Shown: piece after piece, positions 41,114 through 48,356 of the stretch
Layout: each line of letters begins with the position of its first letter
How positions within the stretch are numbered: the first letter of the stretch is position 1
Origin: Alysiella filiformis
GTDB taxonomy: Bacteria; Pseudomonadota; Gammaproteobacteria; Burkholderiales; Neisseriaceae
DNA length: 48,356 nucleotides
Reading direction: 5' to 3'
Assembly (NCBI RefSeq): GCF_014054525.1
Contig: NZ_CP059564.1
Span: 1-48,356, forward strand
Notes under the pieces: model-generated
Seen by the model: only the letters and a program-made list of their open reading frames with translations
What the model was told of the DNA's origin: nothing
Databases searched by the model: none
Position numbers and translations under genes: made by a program

Positions 41114-41497
41114 TTACAAAATCTGCATTTGCGCTGCAATGTCTTTCAAACGGCGGCGCGCCAAAGCCAACGTGCCTTTGTCTTTGGACAACACAAAATA
41201 AATGAAAATGCCGTCAAGGTGTTGTACAGGCAGCAAAATGTGGTATTGGGTTTCCAAAGTAATCAAAAAATCTTCAATTTGCTCTTTAATGCCCAGCGAT
41301 TTCATGATGCGTTGTTTGGCGTGATACAGCTCGGTGTTGCTGGCAGAGGCGTATTCCAAATCAATGGTGCTGGATTTGCTCATCGCCCCCAACATGAAAC
41401 CTGTGTTGGCATCAACAACCGCCGCCGCCATTGCGCCTTCCATTTTGACAATCAGTTGCAGGCTTTGTTCTATGCTTAGTGTGCTGGTGTTGCTCAT
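41114..41497 (-). CDS. Roadblock/LC7-like domain protein
   Basis: A 127-residue protein. The segment LQLIVKMEGAMAAAVVDANTG, followed by the beta and helix pattern to LLPVQHLDGIFIYFVLSKDK, looks like the Roadblock/LC7 fold, in which 'l...GA.gaalvD..tG..la' is characteristic. Such proteins dimerise and often regulate small GTPases, for example MglB with MglA. No GTPase gene is present here. The assignment rests on pattern only. Confidence 0.65.
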   Translation of the reverse strand: MSNTSTLSIEQSLQLIVKMEGAMAAAVVDANTGFMLGAMSKSSTIDLEYASASNTELYHAKQRIMKSLGIKEQIEDFLITLETQYHILLPVQHLDGIFIYFVLSKDKGTLALARRRLKDIAAQMQIL

Positions 41498-41585
41498 GAT
41501 GATGCTGGCTCCTTAATGTTTACATTGTTTAAGTATGGTTAATATCAAAAGGTTTAATGTTAATGCTTTTTAAGCTGCCTGAAAA

Positions 41586-42599
41586 TCAAAATGTGTAGCC
41601 CGTTTCCAATTCCTCATCGCCCACCAGCTCCAACAGCAGCGCGTAAAGTGGCGCAAGCTCATGATAACGGCGCGTGGTGCGGCGCAAGTAATTCAAAAAT
41701 CGGGGGATTTCAGGTTTGTATTTATCTTTGCCATCGCGATACCACAGCCGTGCAAAAATGCCCGCCACTTTCAAATGACGTTGCACGCCCATAAATTCAA
41801 ACCAGCGATAAAACTCATCAAAATTGGCAGGAACGGGCAAATCGGCAGCACGCGCTTTTTCCCAATAGCGAATGACCAAATCCAACACAAATTCTTCTTC
41901 CCACTCAATAAACGCATCGCGCAGCAGCGACACCAAATCGTAGCTGATTGCCCCATAAAGCGCGTCTTGGAAATCCAACACCCCCACGCGGCTGCCTGTA
42001 AACATCAAATTGCGAACAATAAAATCGCGATGCACATACACTTTCGGTTGCGCCTCAATCACGGGCAATAATGCGGCAATGCCTTGTTCCCATAATTGTT
42101 TTTGTTTGAATGTGAGATTTTTGCCCAATTCGTGTTTCACAAACCAATCGGGAAACAAATTGATTTCACGCAATAAAATTTCGCGGTCGTATTCGGGCAA
42201 AACGTTGGGTTGGCTGGCTTTTTGCAATTCAATCAGCACATCAATCGCTTCCAAAAGCAGCATTTTGTGTGCTTCCAAATTGTCGGGATACTGTTGCAGG
42301 GCTTTTAAATATTGCATGTCGCCCAAATCGTTCAGCACCACAAAGCCCAAATCCAAATCTTGGGCAATGATTTGTGGCACGTTCAAATGGGAAAACAAAT
42401 CGCGCACTTTCAAATAGTTGGCAACACTTTCACGCATTTTTTCGGGTGGCGCATCCATGCAAATGAGCGTGCTGCCATCGTTGAATGTGGCACGAAAATA
42501 GCGGCGATAATCGGCATCTGCCGCCGCAAAGGTCAGTTCAAATGGGCGATTGGGAAATTGGCTTGCCAACCAATTTTTTAATTCGTTTTGTCGTTGCAT
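41586..42599 (-). CDS. amgK: N-acetylmuramate/N-acetylglucosamine kinase (AmgK-like)
   Basis: A 337-residue phosphotransferase of the aminoglycoside/choline kinase fold. The catalytic loop is VYVHRDFIVRNLMF and the metal-binding Asp is in VGVLDFQDALYG. AmgK phosphorylates MurNAc and GlcNAc at the anomeric position in peptidoglycan recycling and is divergently placed beside lptD in Pseudomonas and Neisseria, as here. The ATG at 42599 is preferred; 42629 is in frame too. MurU is not visible in the window. Confidence 0.82.
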   Translation of the reverse strand: MQRQNELKNWLASQFPNRPFELTFAAADADYRRYFRATFNDGSTLICMDAPPEKMRESVANYLKVRDLFSHLNVPQIIAQDLDLGFVVLNDLGDMQYLKALQQYPDNLEAHKMLLLEAIDVLIELQKASQPNVLPEYDREILLREINLFPDWFVKHELGKNLTFKQKQLWEQGIAALLPVIEAQPKVYVHRDFIVRNLMFTGSRVGVLDFQDALYGAISYDLVSLLRDAFIEWEEEFVLDLVIRYWEKARAADLPVPANFDEFYRWFEFMGVQRHLKVAGIFARLWYRDGKDKYKPEIPRFLNYLRRTTRRYHELAPLYALLLELVGDEELETGYTF

Positions 42600-42660
42600 G
42601 ATGGTTTTTTCGGTTAAAATAATCGCCATTTTAACCGTAAATCTGAAATAGGGTATTATT

Positions 42661-44970
42661 TTGTCTCGTTCTGTTGTCAGCAAGCCATTGGTTTTGGCTT
42701 TGGGTGTTGCATTTTCAGGCAGCGCGTATGCCAATTCGGTAATGGATTGGTCGCAGTCCAGCCTGTCGTGCCATGCGCCGCAAAATGCGGCAACGCGCTA
42801 TGCCGTGCCAGCCGCCAAAGGCAGTGGCGGCGAAACGCTGCCTGAAAACGCCACACGCTTGACCGCCGACCGCGCCACTGGTCAAACCAACGCCCTACAC
42901 CGCGCCGAAGGCGATGTGATTGTGGAACGCAACAACGAAACCCTCAATGCCGATTGGGTGGAATACGACCAACGCACCGAAGAAGTGGTGGCTGGCGATG
43001 ATTTCACACTCACACGGGCAGATGGGCAAACGGTTAAGGGCAAACACCTGCGCTACAATCTCGCCAAAAAAGTGGGCAATGCCCAAGAAAGTGCATTTGA
43101 GGCGGTACACGAAGGCAGGCGTTTGCAAGGCGTGTCGGGCGAATTGAGTTTGGAAGACAAAAACCATTCGCGCATGAAAAACGTCAAATTCAACACCTGC
43201 GCGGCAGGCGACCATTCGTGGTACATTCAGGCAGCCGAATTGAAAAACAACCAAACAACTGGCATAGGCGTGGCAAAACACGCCAAATTGGTGTTTGGTG
43301 GTGTGCCGATTTTGTACACGCCGTGGGCGGATTTTCCCACACGCGGCAACCGCAAAAGCGGTTTGCTCGTGCCTACGCTCAAAGTGGGTTCGGACGGCAC
43401 CGAATTGGCATTGCCCTATTATTTGAATTTGGCACCCAATTATGATGCCACCCTTACCCCCAGCGTGATTACCGCGCGTGGGGCGGCTTTGGGTGGCGAA
43501 TTGCGCTATTTGCAAGCACAATATTCAGGCAGCCTGAACGGACGTTATTTGCCCCACGACCGCCGTAGCCCATACAACAATCGCTACGAAATCAAATGGC
43601 AACATCGGCACCAAATCAACCCCCAATGGCGCGGCGGCATAGACCTCAACCAAGTTTCAGACGATGATTATTACCGCGATTTTTATGGACGCTACGACAT
43701 CGCCGCCAACACCCATTTAAATCGCCGTGCTTGGCTTGCCCACCAGAGCCAACCCGTGTGGGGCGAACCCGTTCGCACCCAAATTGTGGTACAAAAATAC
43801 CAAACCCTAACCGATTCAGCAGGCAAAAAAGACAAACCCTACGCCCTGCTGCCTGAAATCAGCAGCCAATGGCACAAAAATCACGGCAAAGCCCGCTACG
43901 ATTTCACCGCCCAACTCACACGATTTGACCACAGCCGCAAACAAAGCGGCACACGCGCCGTGGTTTACCCCAGCGTCAAATGGGATTGGGGCAACCGTTG
44001 GGCGCACGTTCGCCCCAAAGTGGGCGTACACGCCACCCAATATTGGCTGAAAAAACATTCAGGCAGCCAAGAACGCCGCGAAACGCGCGTTTTACCGATG
44101 GTCAATGTGGATTCGGGCGTGGTGTTTGAACGTGAACTGACCCTAAATCGCCAACGCTATGTGCAAACATTAGAACCGCGCCTTTTTTACAATTACATCG
44201 CCACCCAATCGCAAAATCATCTGCCCAATTTTGACAGTGGCAGCACCGATTTCAGCTACGACCAACTGTTCCGCGAAAACATCTATTCAGGCAACGACCG
44301 CATCAACAGCAGCAACAGCTTGGCATTTGGCTTGCAAACGCGCGTGTTGAACGCCCACAATGGCGCAGAAAAATTCCGCGCAGGCATAGGGCAAAAACAT
44401 TATTTCAACACCGATGATGTGCTGCTCAACGGCTCGCTGGAAAAAACCCCGCGCAAACGCAGCGACATTGCCGCCTTTGCAGGTGGACAAATCCACAAAA
44501 ATTGGTTTGTAGACAGCCACGTTCACTACAACGAAAGCGCGAAACAAACCCAAAATTGGGCAGCAGGTGTGCGCTACAACCCACAGGCAGGCAAAGTGTT
44601 CAGTGCGCGTTTTAAATACGGTCGCAATGAAGAAATTTACACGGGCTATTATGAAAAATTGAAACAGATTGATTTGGCAATGCAATATCCGCTCAATCCC
44701 AATTTGTATGCGGTGGCGCGGCTGAATTACAATATCGCACCACGCACCCCTTTGGAACAAACCATCGGCTTGGAATACAAAAACGGTTGCGGTTGTTGGG
44801 GTGCCAGCTTGGTGGCGCAACGCTACATCACGGGCTTGAATCAATACAAAAACGCGGTGTATTTTACTTTGCAATTAAAAGATTTAAGCTCATTGGGCAG
44901 CGATACTTATGAAAAATTGCGTTTGGGCATACCGGGGTATCACAAAACCAATAATGTGAATACACGTTGA
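42661..44970 (+). CDS. lptD: LPS-assembly outer-membrane protein LptD
   Basis: A 769-residue protein with signal peptide (LVLALGVAFSGSAYA), an N-terminal OstA/LptA-like jellyroll (GDVIVERNNETLNADWVEYD) and a large beta-barrel (FGGVPILYTPWADFPTRGNR; NNRYEIKWQHRHQINPQW). It inserts lipooligosaccharide into the outer leaflet. Cysteines suited to the family's disulfides are at LSCHAP, FNTCAAG and GCGCWGA. The start is a TTG with a weak GGG ribosome site. A complete DUS is read in frame as YSGSLNG in the barrel. It is followed by surA. Confidence 0.95.
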   Translation: MSRSVVSKPLVLALGVAFSGSAYANSVMDWSQSSLSCHAPQNAATRYAVPAAKGSGGETLPENATRLTADRATGQTNALHRAEGDVIVERNNETLNADWVEYDQRTEEVVAGDDFTLTRADGQTVKGKHLRYNLAKKVGNAQESAFEAVHEGRRLQGVSGELSLEDKNHSRMKNVKFNTCAAGDHSWYIQAAELKNNQTTGIGVAKHAKLVFGGVPILYTPWADFPTRGNRKSGLLVPTLKVGSDGTELALPYYLNLAPNYDATLTPSVITARGAALGGELRYLQAQYSGSLNGRYLPHDRRSPYNNRYEIKWQHRHQINPQWRGGIDLNQVSDDDYYRDFYGRYDIAANTHLNRRAWLAHQSQPVWGEPVRTQIVVQKYQTLTDSAGKKDKPYALLPEISSQWHKNHGKARYDFTAQLTRFDHSRKQSGTRAVVYPSVKWDWGNRWAHVRPKVGVHATQYWLKKHSGSQERRETRVLPMVNVDSGVVFERELTLNRQRYVQTLEPRLFYNYIATQSQNHLPNFDSGSTDFSYDQLFRENIYSGNDRINSSNSLAFGLQTRVLNAHNGAEKFRAGIGQKHYFNTDDVLLNGSLEKTPRKRSDIAAFAGGQIHKNWFVDSHVHYNESAKQTQNWAAGVRYNPQAGKVFSARFKYGRNEEIYTGYYEKLKQIDLAMQYPLNPNLYAVARLNYNIAPRTPLEQTIGLEYKNGCGCWGASLVAQRYITGLNQYKNAVYFTLQLKDLSSLGSDTYEKLRLGIPGYHKTNNVNTR

Positions 44971-44992
44971 GTTGTTTCAGGCTGCCTTACAG

Positions 44993-45157
44993 TACACGAC
45001 AAAAATCTTTCAGGCTGCCTACAACCTGTCCCCTCCCCTGCTGGCGGGGGAGGGTTAGGGTGGGGGTGGCTCGTTGCGTTTCTAACCCCCACCCCAGCCC
45101 TCCCCCTTACATAGGGGGAGGGGGCAGGTTTGTGGTAATATCAAAAAATGTCGTGTA
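44993..45157. repeat. Inverted-repeat element bounded by TACACGACA
   Basis: TACACGACA and TGTCGTGTA are exact inverted ends. The core is the GC-rich palindromic block also found at 18374-18487. Related ends flank 6013-6192. Partial DUS lie beside both ends. It fills most of the lptD-surA gap. Confidence 0.75.
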
Positions 45158-45207
45158 CTGAAAAGCTGCCTGAAAACCCATCATCACCATCGTAAAGGAA
45201 TTTTATT

Positions 45208-46164
45208 ATGTTAAATCAATCGATTCGTGCCATGGTTGTGGCATTGGCTTTGGCGGGCAGCGTTCAGGCTGCTGCGGCAGAAATCAAAGCCTTAAACCGC
45301 ATTGTTGCCGAAGTCAATGGCAACATCATCACTTATGGCGAAATGGAACGCGCCGCCAAAACCCTAGCCAGCAGCAGCGACATGACAGGCGTGGCACCCG
45401 CCCAACTGCTTGAAGCCGCCAAACAAAGTTTGGTAGAACGCATTTTGCTGGTTGATGCCGCCACCAAAGAAAACCTGCGCGTGAGCGAAGCACAAATTGA
45501 CAATGAATTGAATCGCCGCGCTGCCTTAAATCGCACCACCGTGCCAGCTTTGTATCAACAGGCAGCACGTTTGGGCTTTTCGCAAAAAAATTATCGCATT
45601 GAAGTGGCAAAAGATTTGCTGATGGAGCACATGCAAGCCAAAATTTTGGACGACATCAATGTGAGCGACACCGACATCAACAACTACATCAACAAAGCCC
45701 AACAAAACGGCACGCCCCTGCCACAAGGCAGCCCCTACACGGTTTACACCATACGCCGCATTGTGCTGAATGTGAACAAAAACAACACCGACACCGCCGT
45801 GGGCAACCGCATGCGTCAAATTGTTACCGCCGTGCAACAGGGTGCGGATTTTGGCGAGATGGCAAAGCGTTTTTCACAAGAAGCAGCCGCAGCCAATGGC
45901 GGCATTCAGGAAGTAACCGAACACAGTGAACCGCAACGTGTGGCGCATTTCTTAAAAACCATGAATGTGAACGAAGCCACCGTACCCATTCAAGGCAGCC
46001 AAAACTGGCAAGTGTTTCAATTATTGGGCAAACGCACCGAAACCAATCCCGATAAAATCCAGCGCGAAGCCGTTCGCGTGCGCCTGTTGCGCCAAGAGCA
46101 GCAAAAGGCACAGCAGCAATTTGTGGGACAATTACAGCAAAATATGGTAATTCGCGAATATTAA
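45208..46164 (+). CDS. surA: Periplasmic chaperone SurA
   Basis: A 318-residue exported protein with signal peptide (MVVALALAGSVQAAAA), the SurA N-terminal segment (LNRIVAEVNGNIITYGEME) and one parvulin-type domain (YTIRRIVLNVNKNNTDTAVG; FGEMAKRFSQEAAAANGG). E. coli SurA has two parvulin domains; the single-domain, shorter form is the usual one in Neisseriaceae. It escorts outer-membrane proteins such as LptD, whose gene precedes it. AAAGGAA lies before the ATG. Confidence 0.92.
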   Translation: MLNQSIRAMVVALALAGSVQAAAAEIKALNRIVAEVNGNIITYGEMERAAKTLASSSDMTGVAPAQLLEAAKQSLVERILLVDAATKENLRVSEAQIDNELNRRAALNRTTVPALYQQAARLGFSQKNYRIEVAKDLLMEHMQAKILDDINVSDTDINNYINKAQQNGTPLPQGSPYTVYTIRRIVLNVNKNNTDTAVGNRMRQIVTAVQQGADFGEMAKRFSQEAAAANGGIQEVTEHSEPQRVAHFLKTMNVNEATVPIQGSQNWQVFQLLGKRTETNPDKIQREAVRVRLLRQEQQKAQQQFVGQLQQNMVIREY

Positions 46165-46187
46165 GAACAGGTTATCAACCACCTCCT

Positions 46188-46217
46188 TTCAGGCTGCCTG
46201 ATTTCAGGCAGCCTGAA
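46188..46217. repeat. Inverted DUS pair after surA
   Basis: TTCAGGCTGCCTGA and TCAGGCAGCCTGAA are separated by two bases and form a nearly perfect hairpin that may terminate surA. Confidence 0.7.
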
Positions 46218-46549
46218 ACTTTTGCAAAACTCAATTCATAGGGGCAGATTTCATATCTGCCCTTTTTTCAATTTATTGATAACGCGATTTCGGGATAAAA
46301 GTGATTAATCAATTTAAGTCACTTTGCCCCCTCTCCCTATGGGAGAGGGCTGGGGAGAGGGTATGCCGCTTAACAAGCCCTCTCTCCAACGCTTTCCCAT
46401 AGGGAGAGAGAGCAGGTTTGTTGGCAAATTGACAGTTACTTATCCCGAGTTCACGTTATTGATAAAAATAAAAATTTCTGCAATTCTAAACAGGGCGGAT
46501 ATGAAATCCGCCCCTACGTCAGCTTGCAAGTGGGTTTTGCAAAAGTTTC
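46215..46549. repeat. Nested inverted-repeat element, copy 2
   Basis: The same composite as at 18035-18360: outer ends GAAACTTTTGCAAAA and the inverse, TAGGGGCAGATTTC arms, and an inner insertion at 46282-46455. The right arm differs by about 14 extra bases between the CCCCTAC and TTTTGCAAAA parts. Confidence 0.85.
46282..46455. repeat. Inner inserted element, copy 2
   Basis: Ends ACGCGATTTCGGGATAAA and CCCGAGTTCACG with TTATTGATA on both sides; length and position equal those of copy 1, so the composite probably spread after the insertion took place. Confidence 0.75.
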
Positions 46550-46678
46550 AGCCTTTGCATTTTTTTACATAAAAATGCGTTTAGAGTATATTGTCGTGCC
46601 TGATGTGAATCTTTTACAATGGAGCGCAAATTCTATTTGCACCGCAAATGGAATTTTCATTTTTTGGTATTTATCATA

Positions 46679-46840
46679 GAACCTGTATTCATAAGATTGA
46701 TGGCTTGATTTTATGGATAATTCTTGCGAATACAAGGCGGCTTTTTATGCCAATAGCGAGACGATTGGCGTGAAAAGCCAACGCAGTAGGTGCATGAAGT
46801 AGCGACAAAAGCAAGCCATTCAGATTGTGAATACAGGTTC
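46679..46840. repeat. 162-bp inverted-repeat element just upstream of fadL
   Basis: GAACCTGTATTCA and TGAATACAGGTTC are exact 13-base inverted ends, and the similarity continues imperfectly for about 30 bases (ATGGCTTG/CAAGCCAT). ATA stands on both sides. A hairpin (GGCTTTTTATGCCAA/TTGGCGTGAAAAGCC) lies inside. The right end is 19 bases before the fadL ATG, so it must supply part of the fadL promoter or leader. Confidence 0.75.
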
Positions 46841-46859
46841 ATACATATAGAGGAAAATC

Positions 46860-48356
46860 ATGCGTTTTCAATCAACTGTGAAACCACTGGCATTTGTGGT
46901 GCTGGTGGCAATGGGTTCAAGCCACGCTTGGGCATCGGGCTACCATTTTGGTACACAATCGGTAACGGCTCAAAGCACCGCCAATGCCGCAGGCGCAGAA
47001 GCCGCCGATGCCACCACCATTTTTACCAACCCCGCAGGTTTGAGCAAACTGGACAGCCACCAAATCACGGGCGCGGTCAATGCGGTTATGCCCACCATTG
47101 AATACAGCAATGCCCAAGCCAATCACATTGGCACCGAACGTTTGCCCACAGGCGCGGTTGCCGTTTCAGGCAGCACCAGTGGCAAAATCACCAAAAATAC
47201 GGTGGTTGCCCCCCATGTGTATGGCGCATACAAATTGAGTGATGATGTTACTTTGGGTTTGGGCGTGTATGTGCCATTTGGCTCGGAAACCGAATACCAA
47301 AAAGATTCGGTGTTGCGCTACAACATGAATCGCTTGGGTTTGAAAACCATTGCGATTGAACCCACCATCGCCTTTAAAGCCAATGAGCAACACGCATTTG
47401 GCGTGGGCGTGGTGGCGCAACACACTTCCGCCAAATTGCGTAAATACGCCGACTGGGGCACAGCCAGCGCATTGACTGCCGCCAATGCCGTTGCCCAAGC
47501 CCGCGCCAATTTGGCAAGCGCACAAGCCTCGGGCGATGCCACCGCGATTGTGGCGGCAGGTCAAGCCTTGCAAGCGGCAGGTTCGGCTTATCAGGCAGCC
47601 GCCGCCAATGTGGGCAAAGTGGAAGGCTATGCCAAATTAAAAGGCGATGATTGGGGCGTGGGCTACCATTTGGGCTATTTGTACGACATCAACGACAAAG
47701 CGCGTGTGGGCATCAACTACCGTTCCAAAGTCAAACACAAATTGGAAGGCACTGCAAATTGGCAATCCGATTCGCTGCCTGCAAGCGTGTTGGCGCAATT
47801 TGACGCAGCAGGCTACAAAGCCAGCGAAAAAGCCAGAGTGGAAATCATCACACCCGAATCCGCCTCGCTGCAAGGCATGTACCGCGCCAGCGACCGCGTG
47901 AATCTGTTTGGCGATGTAACATGGACACGCCACAGCCGTTTCAAAGAAGCCAATTTATTGTTTGAAAACAAGAAAAATGGCACGCGCGACACCACCACCA
48001 TCACCCCAAATTGGCGCAACACCTATCGCGTGGCATTGGGTGGTTCTTACCAACACAGCGAACCTTTGCAACTGCGTGCAGGTGTGGCATTTGACCAAAG
48101 CCCCGTTCGCAACGCCAGCTACCGCATGAACACCCTGCCCGATGGCAACCGCGTGTGGTTTTCGCTGGGCGGCAAATACAGCTTTAAGAAACGCCACGAA
48201 ATTGATTTGGCATACAGCCACATTCACATCAACGACACCCGCAACAGCAGCGCGGCTGCCGATTTGACCAACATCAAAAGTGTGGATACCAAAGGTGCCT
48301 CGTCTGCCAATTTCAAAAATTATGCCAATATTGTGGGCGCACAATACACCTATCGC
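46860..48356 (+). CDS. fadL: FadL/OmpP1 family outer-membrane transporter (incomplete at the window end)
   Basis: At least 499 codons, open to the last base of the window. Signal peptide (AFVVLVAMGSSHAWA), then the FadL N-terminal hatch with the NPA motif (GYHFGTQSVTAQSTANAAGA; TTIFTNPAGLSKLD) and barrel strands. It resembles meningococcal NMB0088 and should carry long-chain fatty acids or other hydrophobic compounds across the outer membrane. Residues about 200-260 form an Ala-rich insertion (ANAVAQARANLASAQASGDA) in an expected surface loop. GAGGAAAATC precedes the ATG. Confidence 0.92.
   Translation, partial: MRFQSTVKPLAFVVLVAMGSSHAWASGYHFGTQSVTAQSTANAAGAEAADATTIFTNPAGLSKLDSHQITGAVNAVMPTIEYSNAQANHIGTERLPTGAVAVSGSTSGKITKNTVVAPHVYGAYKLSDDVTLGLGVYVPFGSETEYQKDSVLRYNMNRLGLKTIAIEPTIAFKANEQHAFGVGVVAQHTSAKLRKYADWGTASALTAANAVAQARANLASAQASGDATAIVAAGQALQAAGSAYQAAAANVGKVEGYAKLKGDDWGVGYHLGYLYDINDKARVGINYRSKVKHKLEGTANWQSDSLPASVLAQFDAAGYKASEKARVEIITPESASLQGMYRASDRVNLFGDVTWTRHSRFKEANLLFENKKNGTRDTTTITPNWRNTYRVALGGSYQHSEPLQLRAGVAFDQSPVRNASYRMNTLPDGNRVWFSLGGKYSFKKRHEIDLAYSHIHINDTRNSSAAADLTNIKSVDTKGASSANFKNYANIVGAQYTYR

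Larger units (their letters stand above)
385..46217. repeat. Dispersed DNA uptake sequences (DUS), summary entry
   Basis: About 37 complete TTCAGGCWGCCTGAA copies. Examples between genes: 1716, 2144, 4248, 4775, 5996, 7256, 9660, 10383, 12281, 14247, 18023, 22176, 23069, 25313, 25368, 28590, 30422, 41095. Examples inside genes: 385, 499, 7751, 8152, 19891, 20093, 20687, 24194, 26059, 28082, 43524. Several 12-base copies (8786, 14992, 18493, 29273, 38047) and many degenerate ones also occur. The 15-mer is its own near-inverse, so each copy reads as Kingella type on one strand and Simonsiella type on the other. Confidence 0.95.

Noticed and set aside
6013-46549. Correia elements or dRS3 repeats of Neisseria
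   Set aside because: The small elements here have different ends (no TATAGTGGATTAA, no ATTCCC-N8-GGGAAT).
1-48356. tRNA, rRNA or known riboswitches
   Set aside because: No cloverleaf with a CCA-type end, no conserved rRNA segment and no recognisable riboswitch core was seen by eye; a covariance search would be needed to exclude weak cases.

Overview
The window is chromosomal DNA from a member of the Neisseriaceae, most likely from the Kingella/Simonsiella/Alysiella side of the family. About 37 complete copies of the 15-mer TTCAGGCWGCCTGAA are present. This near-palindrome carries the Kingella-type DNA uptake sequence (DUS, AGGCAGCCTGAA) on one strand and the Simonsiella-type (AGGCTGCCTGAA) on the other, so the dialect cannot be settled from the repeats alone. 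Gene order and protein sequences (DnaA, LptD, FarR-like MarR, NMB0088-type FadL, amgK-lptD-surA, a perfect meningococcal-type Zur box) agree with Neisseriaceae.

Layout. 0.1-3.3 kb: dnaA and dnaN, separated by an unrelated AT-rich gene. 3.4-9.7 kb: the three parts of a nitrate/sulfonate-type ABC importer (ATPase, Tat-type lipoprotein, permease) spread among an SMR efflux gene, a cysteine hydrolase, an Lrp-type regulator, a lipoprotein and a small acidic protein. 9.7-14 kb: grxB, an Ala-rich lipoprotein, slyD, a flavin reductase, gmhA, yraN. 13.3-14.2 kb: a membrane-protein gene whose ATG and Shine-Dalgarno site lie upstream of a 14.9-copy heptanucleotide repeat and out of frame with the rest, apparently a phase-variable gene caught OFF. 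14.4-19 kb: grpE, a toxin-antitoxin pair with a nonsense-mutated PIN toxin, pcnB, a YdcH-type protein, Zur-controlled zinc-free L31/L36 paralogues, a MarR regulator. 19.4-26.5 kb: a Tat-exported FAD protein, an NlpC/P60 hydrolase, a DnaQ-type exonuclease, rpsP-rimM-trmD-rplS, alr.

26.5-31.1 kb holds a minus-strand cluster of DUF350 membrane protein, small membrane protein, SPFH/SHOCT protein, a VapBC-like pair, a DUF4178 double zinc-ribbon protein, a Gly-rich membrane peptide and SpeD (S-adenosylmethionine decarboxylase). No spermidine synthase is present. It looks like a polyamine-linked membrane system. A second PIN toxin-antitoxin pair, nqrM and xerC follow.

33.19-40.08 kb is a filamentous (Inoviridae-like) prophage inserted 15 bp before the xerC start codon. 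It has a HUH replication protein, a likely ssDNA-binding protein, a major coat protein, a minor coat protein, a TspB/pIII-like adhesin, a DUF2523 protein, Zot/pI, a cargo gene and a Piv/IS110-family DEDD transposase. GATACTGTT occurs at three places and cuts the region into a 1.3 kb transposase segment and a 5.5 kb phage segment. A strongly hairpinned non-coding stretch follows the transposase gene.

40.1-48.4 kb returns to core genes: phnA/yjdM, two linked unknowns (one roadblock-like), amgK, lptD, surA, and a fadL gene that runs off the window end. Several small inverted-repeat elements are dispersed through the window; one family exists both as an uninterrupted copy and with a second element inserted in it. 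Many DUS lie inside genes, encoding SGSLK, FRLPE or FRQPE, or supplying the stop codon. No rRNA, tRNA or CRISPR array was seen.
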